Shown one piece after another: positions 46,157-58,100 of a DNA stretch of 64,000 nucleotides. Within the stretch, counting starts at the first letter, position 1. Each line of letters opens with the position of its first letter. The translations under genes and the position numbers were made by a program. Under the pieces are notes generated by a model, which ran no database searches, had not been told where the DNA came from, and was given only the letters and a program-made list of their open reading frames with translations. Source of the stretch: Hygrophila difformis (Eukaryota > Streptophyta > Magnoliopsida > Lamiales > Acanthaceae); the NCBI GenBank assembly GCA_030278955.1, contig JAOANR010000003.1:28659227-28723226 (forward strand). The letters are read 5' to 3'.

Positions 46157-49100
46157 TCAAGCCATTTTACTCTGAATCTGCTTGTGTATGTGTATTAGGT
46201 ACTCGACGTATGAGAGCCCACCCGGTGTCTTGTCTTCGATCAGGTGGGAGAAGAACATCGTCCCTGCATAAATAAATGGAAATGAAATACTAATGATTAC
46301 CAGAGAAAACACATACAAATACAATGGAGATGAGGATGACATTGGGGGAGGCGCAACATGGGCTTCTAAGCTACTACTACGATTACCATTTTTATTACTC
46401 CTATAAGGCAATCAATTGGAGACAACAGCCGTGCGCGTATAAGAAAACATAAGACCAACATCCAAAGGAGATTTTATTGGAGACAAACCAGGCTTCTAAG
46501 CTCAAACCAAAAGAACAAATAAAAAATAGTAGTAAATACTAAACATTTAGCCAATAAATTGGTTAAATATCATCAAAATCCGTGTGCTGCTACGAAAATC
46601 CTACGTTCTATTTTCTTTAGATAGAACTCAAGTGTTTCTATAAATTCCACACCAGACCCCTATCGTTCACAAACTAACTCCTGGGTAATCTTAAACTCTT
46701 AGAATCACTTTCTGTACAAATTCGGAGCCCAACCAAATAATTGAAATAGTTCAATAACCCTGTACCTATTTTTGATATCCATCCCAAGCCACCAGTATCT
46801 TTTGATCTATTACCAATTCCATCATCTTTATTCTCAACTTAATAAAGATTCAACTTCACGACTTGAGCTTTTCCCATTGATTAATTGGAAATATAAAACA
46901 AATGGCAAGAGGACTGTTGGAGAAAGGGTTTTATGCTTAATCTTGTTGATATATGCAAGTTACTTCCTACTTTTGGTTTTATAACTACTTAAATGTGACT
47001 TGTGGTATTTGTGCTATGAACATGAAGAATAGGTAACAAGGTTGTTACGGCGAGGCGCGGCGCTAGTGGACCGCCATACTGCCATAGCCCGAAAATATGG
47101 CGAATATAATATATAGTGTAAAATATATATATTAGATACTGTATAATCTGAAATACTAGTAAAATAGTATATAATATTATAATAATTAAAATAAATAATA
47201 TTATGAGAAAAGAACATAATTGCTTATTTTATAAAATTAAATGCACTATGAAATATGAGTAATGGCATAATAATATAATATTAAAGTGGAGCAAATGAGC
47301 TGTAATATATTATTAATATGTATTGGAAAATGGAGTAATATAATAATGGCCGTTGGAAAGTGGAGTGTAGAGGATATGAAAGGTTACCGACTTACCGGTG
47401 CATTCACCTAATGAGGGTGTAGGGCACTATCAAGTAAAAGAATAGAACAAAGGCCGTCGGTGAACACAGTTATAATTGGATGACCGACGACTGATGGCGA
47501 GTGTGGTAAAAGGCATGGTGAAGTGTCTCAGGTATGAGGAGGTGACCAGAGATGGGGCGGCGAACGGTCAACGACCGGGGGTGGATTTTATGGGGAAATT
47601 TGAGCTAGGGTTTCAAAATTGGTGGTGGCAGACTTCGGCCACCGCCACACCGCCATGTCGTCGCCGTAACAACCTTGATAGGTAATAGAGTGTACAATTG
47701 TAACACCTCCATTTTCGGTGCAGTGGGAAAACAAGTCATTACTCTATATGTTTCTGGCTTGGTAATGAAGATTGACCTCACAAGCCAACAAAACCTTCGA
47801 GTTTGCTTTAGCCCTCATTCATGCACACCCTCGGAAACTTCTCAGTAAGTCACTCATCACAGAATAACTCAAAGGCGGGCACGCTTAAATTTGAAGTTCT
47901 TATATGACTACCAAGAAAGAAATATACCTTGTTTGTATGAGTAGTTTGTTTCACTCATTTAAGCCATTTTCCGGAGTATGATTGATATTAATCACTTACA
48001 GTAGCCACCATTGGTGAGTTATCAACATAATACAACAGTTCTATAAGAATTTATTAAGAAAGATAGAGTGTATGATTTTCTGACTAAATCCTGAGTTTGA
48101 CCAAGTGAGATCCCAGGTAGACAGGAACTCCTGAGCCTTAATGAAGTCGTAGCAATAATTTGTGGAGAAGAGAGTAGAAGGACTGTAATGCTGGAACCAC
48201 AAAATGTTGGTAATTCAGCAATGGTGGCTACTGTTAGTAATGTCAAAATTGCTTTAAACCCATAAGCAATCAACATAAATCACAGAATCGCGGTTTGCAA
48301 AAAATACCGCGGCATACTCGAGAGAAGTGTTGGAAGCTGCATGAAAGCCCCCTTGCCGAGAGAGAGTGGAATCAAAAGGTAGACCATGCAAGGAATAATG
48401 GTCCCATAAATCAGGCTAAACAAGTGCACATCGTTACTGTACCACAAAGCAAAGCCACATCACAAGAACTAAATGGTCTTAACCAGGAAGAAATCGAGAG
48501 GGTTAGATCTCTTATCAGTCTTGAGAACCCAGGTACTTGTTCTTTGATATATTCTGGTAAGTTTCATTTTTCCATTGGATTGAATGCTTGAGACTTACCT
48601 TTCATCAATTCTTGGATAATGCATGCTGGAGCCACCGATCATATATGACCCACTCATCTAAATATTTTTCACTATACACCATGTCCTAGTAGCCGAAAAA
48701 TAGCCACAGCTGATGGACTTTAACAAGTGCTGCAGGAGTAGGAGCTATTCAACTAAACCCAACCATGACCTTTAAAAATGTTCATGAATCCACCAATCTT
48801 GTCTCCATACAAAAAGCTTACCCAAGATCTATCTTGCAAAGTGATCTTTTTAATGATTGGTGTGTGTTTCAGGACAAGGGTTTGGGGAGGACGATTGTAC
48901 GTGCTAAAGTATGGGACAACCTATATTGCCTTGAGACACCACGACTGCTGAACATGACCAAAGGCAAGGGCCTAATATCAAATCCAGTTTATCCAATAAG
49001 GAAAAACTTCTTTATCATCATTGTATAGGACATCCAATAATTTAGGGCTATTAAAGTATTGTTTCCAGCATTGTTTTCGAAATTAAGTGGTAAAGATTTC

Positions 49101-52100
49101 CATTGTGAAGTATGTGAACTTGCCAAATATAAACGCTTTTTCTCTTAAGTAAAAAAAAAAGGTGGTCATTTTATCTTTTCATACTGATATCCGGGCTTCT
49201 TCTACCATTCCTAATGTCTCTGGAGCACGATGGTTTGTCTTCATCATTGATGACTTTACTCATGTCACTTGGCTATTCTTGCTAAAATATAAGTCAGATG
49301 TTAGTACTGTTCTGCTAAATTTTGTTCAACGGTTAAAACTCAATTTGGGGTCAATGCCAAGAGATTCAGGTCTGATAATGCCCCGGATTATTTTAACCAG
49401 GTCCTGACTCCTTACTTTAAAAAGGAGGGGGTTATTCTTGTGTAAATACTCCACAACAAAATGGAGTAACATACATAAAGAAAAAACGGTGACCTCCTTG
49501 AGAAAACTCGAACAATGATGTTTCATAAAATGTGCCTAAAGACTTCTGGGGGGAAGCAGTTCTTACAGCCACATACCTTATAAATAGTTAGCCTTCTCAA
49601 ATCTTGCAATACAAAAGTCCAATGGAAGTTCTTTAATCCTTTTCCCCTGACGTGAGAACCACAGATAATCTTGTTCCTAGAGTTTTCGGTTGCGTGCGCT
49701 TTGTTTATGTTCATGGTCCAAACAGGGGAAAACTTGACCTTAGAGCTCAAAACTGTATCTTTTTAGTTTACTCTTCAACTCAAAAAGGATACAAGTGTTA
49801 CCATCCACCATCAAATTTTTTTTTTTGGTCTCTGGATGTCATATTTAATGAAAAAGAACCTTAATTCACCCGATCTTATTCTTCAGGGGAAGAACCTCCC
49901 TCAGGAAGATGAGAACCAGGAAGACTCCTTGTGGAATCCACTTAATCTATTCACTAGTCCTCCCGCTTCTATTGCTCCTGCTCCTGCCCCTCATTTTCCT
50001 GATGAAACTGGTATTGCCACTGATGAGACCGCTCCTGCTAGAATACTTGAAGAAGACATGAAATATGGAAAGAAATACAAGAGGAAGAAGGTTGTGCCTG
50101 AAACTGCACATCCAAGAGTCTAACCCCCTGCCCGTGGATTAGGTAATAATTTCTAATCCAGATTCACAAATTGAAGTTGAAAGTCAGTTGGAAAGTATAT
50201 CTCAACCCATTACAGTAGTCGAAACACAGAGTGAACAGGTTGATGATGACCTAGATCTACCCATTGCGATTAGAAAGAAACCCAGAGAGTGCAGAAACAG
50301 ACCTCTAAACACCATCTCACAGAATCTTCCTTGTTAGCCTAAACACCATAGTTATCCCTACTAGTGTGTCTGAAGTCATGTCTAATGAAAAATGGAAACA
50401 AGCTATGGATATAGAGATGGAGGCATTGGAGAAGAACAAAAACCTGGGAGTTGGTGACGCTGCCTAGTGGAAAGAAACCTATGGGATGTAAATGTGTGTA
50501 CACAGTCAGGCACAAAGCAGGTGGGACGGCTGAGCGATATAAAGCTCGATTGTTAGCAAAAGGATACACACAGACTTATGGGATTGATTATTTACAGATT
50601 TTTGCTCCTCTTGCAAAGATGAGCACAGTAAGGGTTTTACTGGCACTTACTGCTAACTATGAATGGGACTTGCATCAAACATTCTTACATTGGGATCTTG
50701 AGGAAGAGATTTATATGGAGATTCCACTGGGTTATATTAAGAACTTGGGTGATTACTGTTTACACTGTAAATTGAAGGCGGCCCTATATGGTCTTAAAGA
50801 AATCTCCTAGGGCAAGGTTTGGAAGATTTGCTAGGGTTATGTTGGCAATGGGTTATAAACAAAGCCAAGGTGATCATACATTTTTCATTAAACATTCTCC
50901 ATCAGGGAGAGTCACAATTCTACTTGTGTACATTGATGATATAGTGATAACAGGGAATGATGAAGAGGAGAAGCAGGCATTGGGTAATTGTTTAGCTAGA
51001 AAATTTTTGAGATCAAAACTTTGGGTAGGTTAAAGTATTTCCTTGGAATTGAGGTTTCTCATTTGAAACAAGAAATCTTTATATCACAGCAAAAGTATGT
51101 GTAATACCCCAAAAAAATAACGGTCATGATCCGGAAATGCAGCAGTAACTATATTTTGGAGGCAATTATTTTCAACAAGTGAGAATTAGACTTTAACAAG
51201 TAGGTTGTTATGGCATATTTTGTGACTGATTTGGGCTATGTTTTCAACATGTTTTGGGCTGCTAGGTAAGGTTGAAAAGGGGATATCAGCCCACTTTTAT
51301 CCCTCCTACACTAAGCTAGATAAGGACTACAAAACCTATCCAAAACATCTATTTTTTGGAAGGTTTAAAGGGCTGGTTAATGGCTGGCAACAATCAAGGC
51401 ATTTTGCATTTACTCCCATTCCATAATCCACCTCCAAACCCACCTATAATACCCTATCCCATTCATTCTTCTCCTCACACCAAAAACCATTCTTCTTTTC
51501 TCCTCTCTAGTTCTTCTCCCATATTCTTCTTTAGTGTTAGTAAGTTGAGTGTGCTCGAAGGTTGGAGCAAGAGTTCGAAGGTTGATAGTAGATCTTTGGA
51601 GGTTCTCTTAAAGCTTGTTCTTCTTGAAGAGTAAGCTAGTCTTACCCGAACATTTAAGTTTCATGCAAGTTCTTGAGTGCTATGCATGGAATGCTTTTAA
51701 TTACTTTAATCTTATGTTTATGCGTTAGTGTTAAAAGCTTTTGGGATTTTGATCCTATGTTTATGTCAAAATGCTTTTAAATCATTTAATCATGTGTTTT
51801 TGGGCTAGGCCCATGATGTCGAACTTAAATTAATTTAAATTGGACCGTTGGGTCATTTGTGAAAATTATTAAATTGTTTGAGGGTATGAGCACCACGGTG
51901 GTGCCTGAGTTGTGGATGACCGAACTCCCCTCTGACTAAGTGGTAGGATTGTTCCTCCTTAGTCCCATATGTTTTGAGCCTATGTTTCACTAGATATAAG
52001 ACGCACGGTGCGGTCTAGTCTACCCGGGTATTATAAGCATAGTTGAATCACCAAGTGCATGTTGGGCCGCGGCTAGTACTGCAGCCAAATAAAAGAATTA

Positions 52101-55100
52101 ATGACTAAATGACTTGTGATTATTTGTATACTTGTGTCCTCGGAATGAGGCTAGCTTGCTCAGAATTGTTGCTGATTAATTGTTGTCCTTTTCCTTTTTC
52201 AGGGTAATTTTCATTCGACAAGTTCTGCACGCACTTGGGCCTGGGAGGTTTTCCATAAATGAAACTCTTTTAAATTCTTGCATAGAACTACTTTTTTTTA
52301 AACTAATTGTTTTGGCCATGGGCCCAACGAAATTATGTATGTTATGAATAAAGTTTATTAATAAAAGTATTGCATTTTTCTTAAACCACTAGTACTTTTG
52401 ATACGCCTTAGTGCTAATTGTGTTTAAACAAAGGAATACAAATTAGACTTGTGCACTATCGAGTTGTGAGAAGGCTTCTGTCTAAGGAGGCTTGGTGATA
52501 ACAAGGTCCGTCAGCCGGTGGCCCACCTCCCTTTCCTGGGAACCGCTCGATACAACTTTATAGAACTCGAGTACTTAACAGTAATTCCTTCAATATTCCC
52601 GCCAAACCATAGCGAGCATAAGTTAAGACACATAAGTTAATCAAAATTCCTTCAATTAGCCTTAGCATTCCTTGGTCAGGTTAGCCGTAGCGAGCTTGAC
52701 TAAGGGATGTGGCGGTAACACTCCCGCCAAACCATATTTTAAAAACGGGGTATTATAGAGTGGTATCAGAGAGGATAACGGTCTTTTCTTTTAAAACCCT
52801 ATGATACAAAAGATATGCAACAATTTTGAAAACTTTTGAAATTTTTGCACAAGTATAATTTGGGGGGACACATGCACAACATATAGGCACAATTAGAATT
52901 TTCTTTGTGCATATTAAAGTTTCTGATGTTAGACGGCCATCGGTGAGAGACACCAACATATTCTTTTAAATGTGTGGATGATACCAATGGTTATCCATCA
53001 CGATAAATATGGACACCGCAACGTGGGTTCCCTATTAGACAAGGAAAGTCGGATTTTCAACTCAAGGAATTAGAAGCCAAGGTTGCTATACTAAGAAAAG
53101 TGCGATAAAGGGAATAAACTAAGATAGTAGTTGATACAGAGGAAGATACGACCAGGAGTTGAAAGAGTTATGGGTTGAGGCCGGGTGCTTAAGATTTGAA
53201 CACGAGTCATTGACCAAGGTTTTAAGTATTAGATCATGGACAAGAGCCATTGTTATTTGTGGAGGGCGAGTATCCATGGGATACCTGTAATTATGGATGA
53301 CCTAATTACTCCCTCGAGACATGTAGTTGGCACTATGACCTCCAATGAGCGAAAGTTGCTATTGGTGAAAAGACACAGGGCAAAGCATGAACAAGATCGC
53401 GATACTAAGAAAAAGGCCAAGCGCCGGAATATTGAAATCAACAAATACTCGGATCAACGGCCAAGAGTCGGAGTACTGAGAACCTGGTCAATGGCAAATA
53501 TTCAAGTCCGAGCATACGTGAATGTGTTAAGCCATTTTTGCCCGAATAATTGTTGTCAATATAGCCATAAGGACACATGGATAAGGAATGTCAAACTCAC
53601 AAGAACAAGATACATTGAGAAGAAAACGTAAGTTGGACAACCAACAAGGATCTTTGATACCGAGGAAAGATCGCGACAAAAAGAAAAGTTAGTCAAGATA
53701 CAATGGCCAAACCATAGCAAAGAAGTGATATGGAAGCTGGAGTTTGATGTCATTCCAAAGTATCCCAAATTATTCCAACAAGATTGGCGCAATTATGAGG
53801 ACATAACTGCGAAACCAAGAAGGGGAGATTGTGATGACCTTGAACGACGAAAAGTAGTTATGAGGACATAACTGTGAGAAAAGGTGGGGAGAATGTAATA
53901 CCCCAAAAAAATTACGGTCATGATCCGAAAATGCAACAGTAACTATATTTTGGAGGTAATTATTTTCAACAAGTGAGAATTAGACTTTAACAAATAGGTT
54001 GTTATGACATATTTTGTGACTGATTTGGGCTATGTTTTCAACATGTTTTGGGCTGCTAGGTAAGGTTGAAATAAGGGGATATCAACCCACTTTTATCCCT
54101 CCTACACTAAGCTAGATAACGACTACAAAACCTATCCAAAACATCTAAAGGGTTGGTTAATGGCGGGCAACAATCAAGGCATTTTGCATTTACTCCCATT
54201 CCATAATCCACCTCCAAACCCACCTATAAATACCCTATCCCATTCACTCTTCTCCTCACACCAAAAACCATTCTTCTTTTCTCCTCTCTAGTTTTTCTCC
54301 CATATTCTTCTTTAGTGTTAGTAAGTTGAGTGTGCTCGAAGGTTGGAGCAAGAGTTCGAAGGTTGATAGTAGATCTTTGAAAGCTTGTTCTTCTTGAAGA
54401 GTAAGCTAGTCTTACCCGAACATTTTAAGTTTCATGCAAGTTCTTGAGTGCTATGCATGAAATGCTTTTAATTACTTTAATCTTATGTTTATGCGTTAGT
54501 GTTAAAAGCTTTTGGGATTTTGATCCTATGTTTATGTCAAAATGCTTTTAAATCATTTAATCATGTGTTTTTGGGCTAGGCCCATGATGTCGAACTTAAA
54601 TTAACTTAAATTGGACCGTTGGGTCATTTGTGAAAATTATTAAATTGTTTGAGGGCATGAGCACCTGAGTTGTGGATGACCGAACTCCCGTCTGACTAAG
54701 TGGTAGGATTGTTCCTCCTTAGTCCCACGTGTTTTGAGCCTATGTTTCGCTAGATATAAGACGCACGGCGCGGTCTAGTCTACCCGGGTATTATAAGCAT
54801 AGTTGAATCACCATGTGCATGTTGGGCCGCGGCTAGTACTGCAGCCAAATAAAAGAATTAATGACTAAATGACTTGTGATTATTTGTATACTTGTGTCCT
54901 TGGAACGAGGCTAGCTTGCTCAGCATTGTTGCTGATTAATTGTTGTCCTTTTCCTTTTTCACGGTAATTTTCATTCGACAAGTTCTGCACGCACTTCACG
55001 CACTTGGGCTTGGGAGGTTTTCCATAAATGAAACTCTTTTAAATTCTTGCATAGAACTACTTTTTTTTTTAAACTAATTGTTTTGGCCATGGGCCCAACG

Positions 55101-58100
55101 AAATTATTTATGTTATGAATAAAGTTTATTAATAAAAGTATTGCATTCTTCTTAAACCACTAGTACTTTTGATACGCCTTAGTGCTAATTGTGTTTAAAC
55201 AAAGGAATACAAATTAGACTTGTGCACTATCGAGTTGTGAGAGGGCTTCTGTCTAAGGAGGCTTGGTGATAACAAGGCCCGTCAGCCGGTGGCCCACCTC
55301 CCTTCCCTGGGAACCCCTCGATACAACTTTATAGAACTCGAGTACTTAACAATAATTCCTAAGTTAAGACACATAAGTTAATCAAAATTCCTTCAATTAG
55401 CCTTAGTATTCCTTGGTCAAGTTAGCCGTAGCGAGCTTGACTAAGGGATGTGGCAGTAACACTCCCGCCAAACTATATTGTAAAAATGGGGTGTTACAGT
55501 CATAGATCATCTTCTCAAAGAAACAGGTAAGACACCATGTAAGCCAATGTCCACCCCCATAGACCCAAATCTCAAGCTTGGGACTGCTGAAGATGCTGCT
55601 CCTGTAAACCGGGAAATGTATCAACGATTGGTGGGTAGACTCGTTTATCTCTCTCACAACCGACCGGCTATAGCATTTGCAGTAAGTGTAGTCAGTCAAT
55701 TTATGCATAGCCTGAAGGATGTTAATTTCCAAGCAGCATACATAGTACTCAATACCTCAATGGGACAGCAGGAAAAGGTATCTTATTCAAAAGAAATGAA
55801 GGTTTAGCACTTGAAGCATATGCTGATACAGATTATGTTGAGTCTATAGTCGATAGAAGGCCAACATCCAGGTATTGCACCTTTCTCGATGGAAATCTTG
55901 TGACATTGAGGAGCAAAAAACAAAATGTGGTAGCTCTATCTAGGAGATGTTTTAACGAAAGGGTTGCATACCTTACTGTTTTAAACTATTGTATCTAAGC
56001 TGGGAATGAAAAGTGTATCTATTCAGCAGCTTGAGAAGGAAAATATCTTGCTTTCTTAGTTTAGAAATCTCATAATTTATGGGATATGATAGATTATATT
56101 TTCCCATAATATATATGGGATATGATAGATGATATTTTCCATTTTTGTATGCTAGGGATTTGTGTATAAAAGGCTGACCCTGTATATATGTATATGAAAG
56201 ATATTATGAGTAATTCAATTGATAAGTTATCTCCCTCCCTCACAATATATTTCTGTTCAAATTTTAAGAAATAATATAGATTTGGGCAATTGGTCGTTGA
56301 ACTTTTTGTGATTAATCCATTTTAACCTTAAGCCAGCACATGTGAGCAACAGTTCATTCATGTAGCTTTACCAGAAATAAGCCAAGTTGGAAGCCAAGGT
56401 GATACAGGCTGAACTAGCTAGGCTTGTTTTCCTAACCAAATGAGCCAAACCGAGCTTAGACATCAAGTAGCCCTAAGATCATCCAATTTTGAGGTCTAGG
56501 TTTGACTGTGAAAGCAAGTCAAGCATCTCGAACTCAATCTCAAACTGCTAGACTCGTTCTCACCCGTCATGAACATGAGTTGATTGACTCAATAAGGTTG
56601 GGGTTATAGCATAGTAAAGTTACTCCTACATTAAAAAAATACTTTCTCATTCACTAACCTGATGGATCTCCTTTTCTGCAAAGTTTCATCCTGTAATTGA
56701 AGAGAGAGAAAATGTGAAATGCGTATGAAACTAGCTCACACATGGGAAAAAAAGAAATCATTAAAAAAAATAACAAAGAAAAAACACACACATACACACA
56801 GAGAAAACTATGGACAGACCCATCCGGCAAGGAGATAAAAGAATTAGTATTACCGTAGGTAGGAACAACGTTGGCGCCTAATTTCATTCACTATAGCATT
56901 CAGCTTCTTCGACAATGGATTGTGATGTTGCTGCAAAATAAACTGAGAAACAAGAAATGGGCATAAGTTATTAACTTTCCATACCACGATATTTATAGAC
57001 ATAGATTCACCTTCACAGGTAACCAGTATCTGAGCCCAGATAAATGAGGAGGGATGCATGATGTCAACAACCAGCCCATTATACTCACTTTCACGATCCA
57101 TCAAAATTATATAAAGAGATAATAACTAAAATAGGCCACCAAAAGGAGTCATTTCCACTTTTGGGCCACTATATTTTGATTTAGGGAAATGAGCCATTAG
57201 AAGGATTTCGGGCCTAAATTTAGGCCATTGGGCTGGAATTCGGGTCGCGATGTCCTACTTTTTTTTCTTGTTCCAACATTTATTTTTATTTTCATTTTAA
57301 AAAATAATTAAATATTAATCGTCAAACTTATCAATCACATCACATTAATAAATAAATATATTAAACTTTCAAACCCACTAACATTAATTATTTCAATCCA
57401 TCTTATAACCACTATCAGTAAATCACATATAAATAAATAAATTAAAATTTTAAACTCATTACAATCGCATTATATAAACTCTTAAGTTAACTTTTATTAC
57501 AATCACATTATATAAAAGGTAATTTAAGAATTTATATAATGTGATTGGAATGAATTTATAATTTAATTTATTTATTTATGTGTGATTTACTCATATATGG
57601 TTGTAGGTTGGATTGTAATATTAATGGTATTGAGTTTGTAAGTTTAACATATTTATTTATTAATGCTATATGATGGGAAGGTTTGACAATTAATATTTAA
57701 TTATTTTTAAAATATAAATGAAATAAAAATGTTGGAACAAGAAAAAAAGAAAGTATGACATAAATAATGGCACGGAATGAGTATTATTTATTTTAACTAC
57801 ATAAAATAAAAAAATAATTCAGAAAAACTAAAATAGACCATCAGAAGGAGTCGATTTCCACTTTTAAGCCAACACGGCCCGAATTCCAGCCCAATGGCCT
57901 AAATTCAAGCCCGAAATCCTTCTGATGGCCTATTTCCCTAAATCAAAATATCATGGCCCAAAAGTGGAAATGACTCCTTCTGGTGGCCTATTTTAGTTAT
58001 TACCTCTTATATAAAATATTAACCAACAGTTATATATTTCTGATGTAGCAGCTATACACACATAAGAGACAGGACTACATCAGGAAAAAGAATTCCAGAA

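Larger units (their letters stand above)
51100..55498 (+). mobile_element. Non-autonomous LTR retrotransposon nested in copia
   Basis: Two closely similar LTRs, 51,100-52,757 and 53,894-55,498, begin TGTAATACCCC and end GGGGTATTATA or GGGGTGTTACA. A primer site for initiator tRNA-Met, TGGTATCAGAG, lies at 52,761-52,771, and a polypurine tract, GAGAAAAGGTGGGGAGAA, at 53,876-53,893. The inner part is only about 1.1 kb and has no gag or pol, so the element depends on enzymes from another element. The LTR ends resemble those of plant chromoviruses. I see no clear 5-bp target duplication. The copia frame reads through when the element is removed. Confidence 0.93.
48295..56258 (+). mobile_element. 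Decayed Ty1/copia retrotransposon in the SEC24 last intron
   Basis: Fragments of one polyprotein read on the plus strand: a gag end (H-T-R-E-K-C-W-K-L-H, 48,295-48,590), a protease-integrase link (about 48,610-49,140), the integrase core (F-I-I-D-D-F-T-H-V-T-W, from 49,230) and the integrase end (G-K-L-D-L-R-A-Q-N-C-I-F-L-V-Y-S, 49,650-49,860). Reverse transcriptase follows (G-C-K-C-V-Y-T-V-R-H to Y-I-D-D-I-V-I-T-G-N-D, 50,451-51,090). The gene then breaks at 51,100 and resumes at 55,499 (N-R-E-M-Y-Q-R-L-V-G-R-L-V-Y-L-S-H), ending near 56,060. After it, a short LTR-like stretch has TATAAAAGG at about 56,164 and ends near 56,258. It has many stops and shifts and is dead. Its orientation is opposite to SEC24. 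Confidence 0.85.

Noticed and set aside
57000..57104. Extra SEC24 exon with M-D-R-E-S-E-Y
   Set aside because: The exons on either side join in frame and match the family without it, and it lacks a fitting acceptor site.
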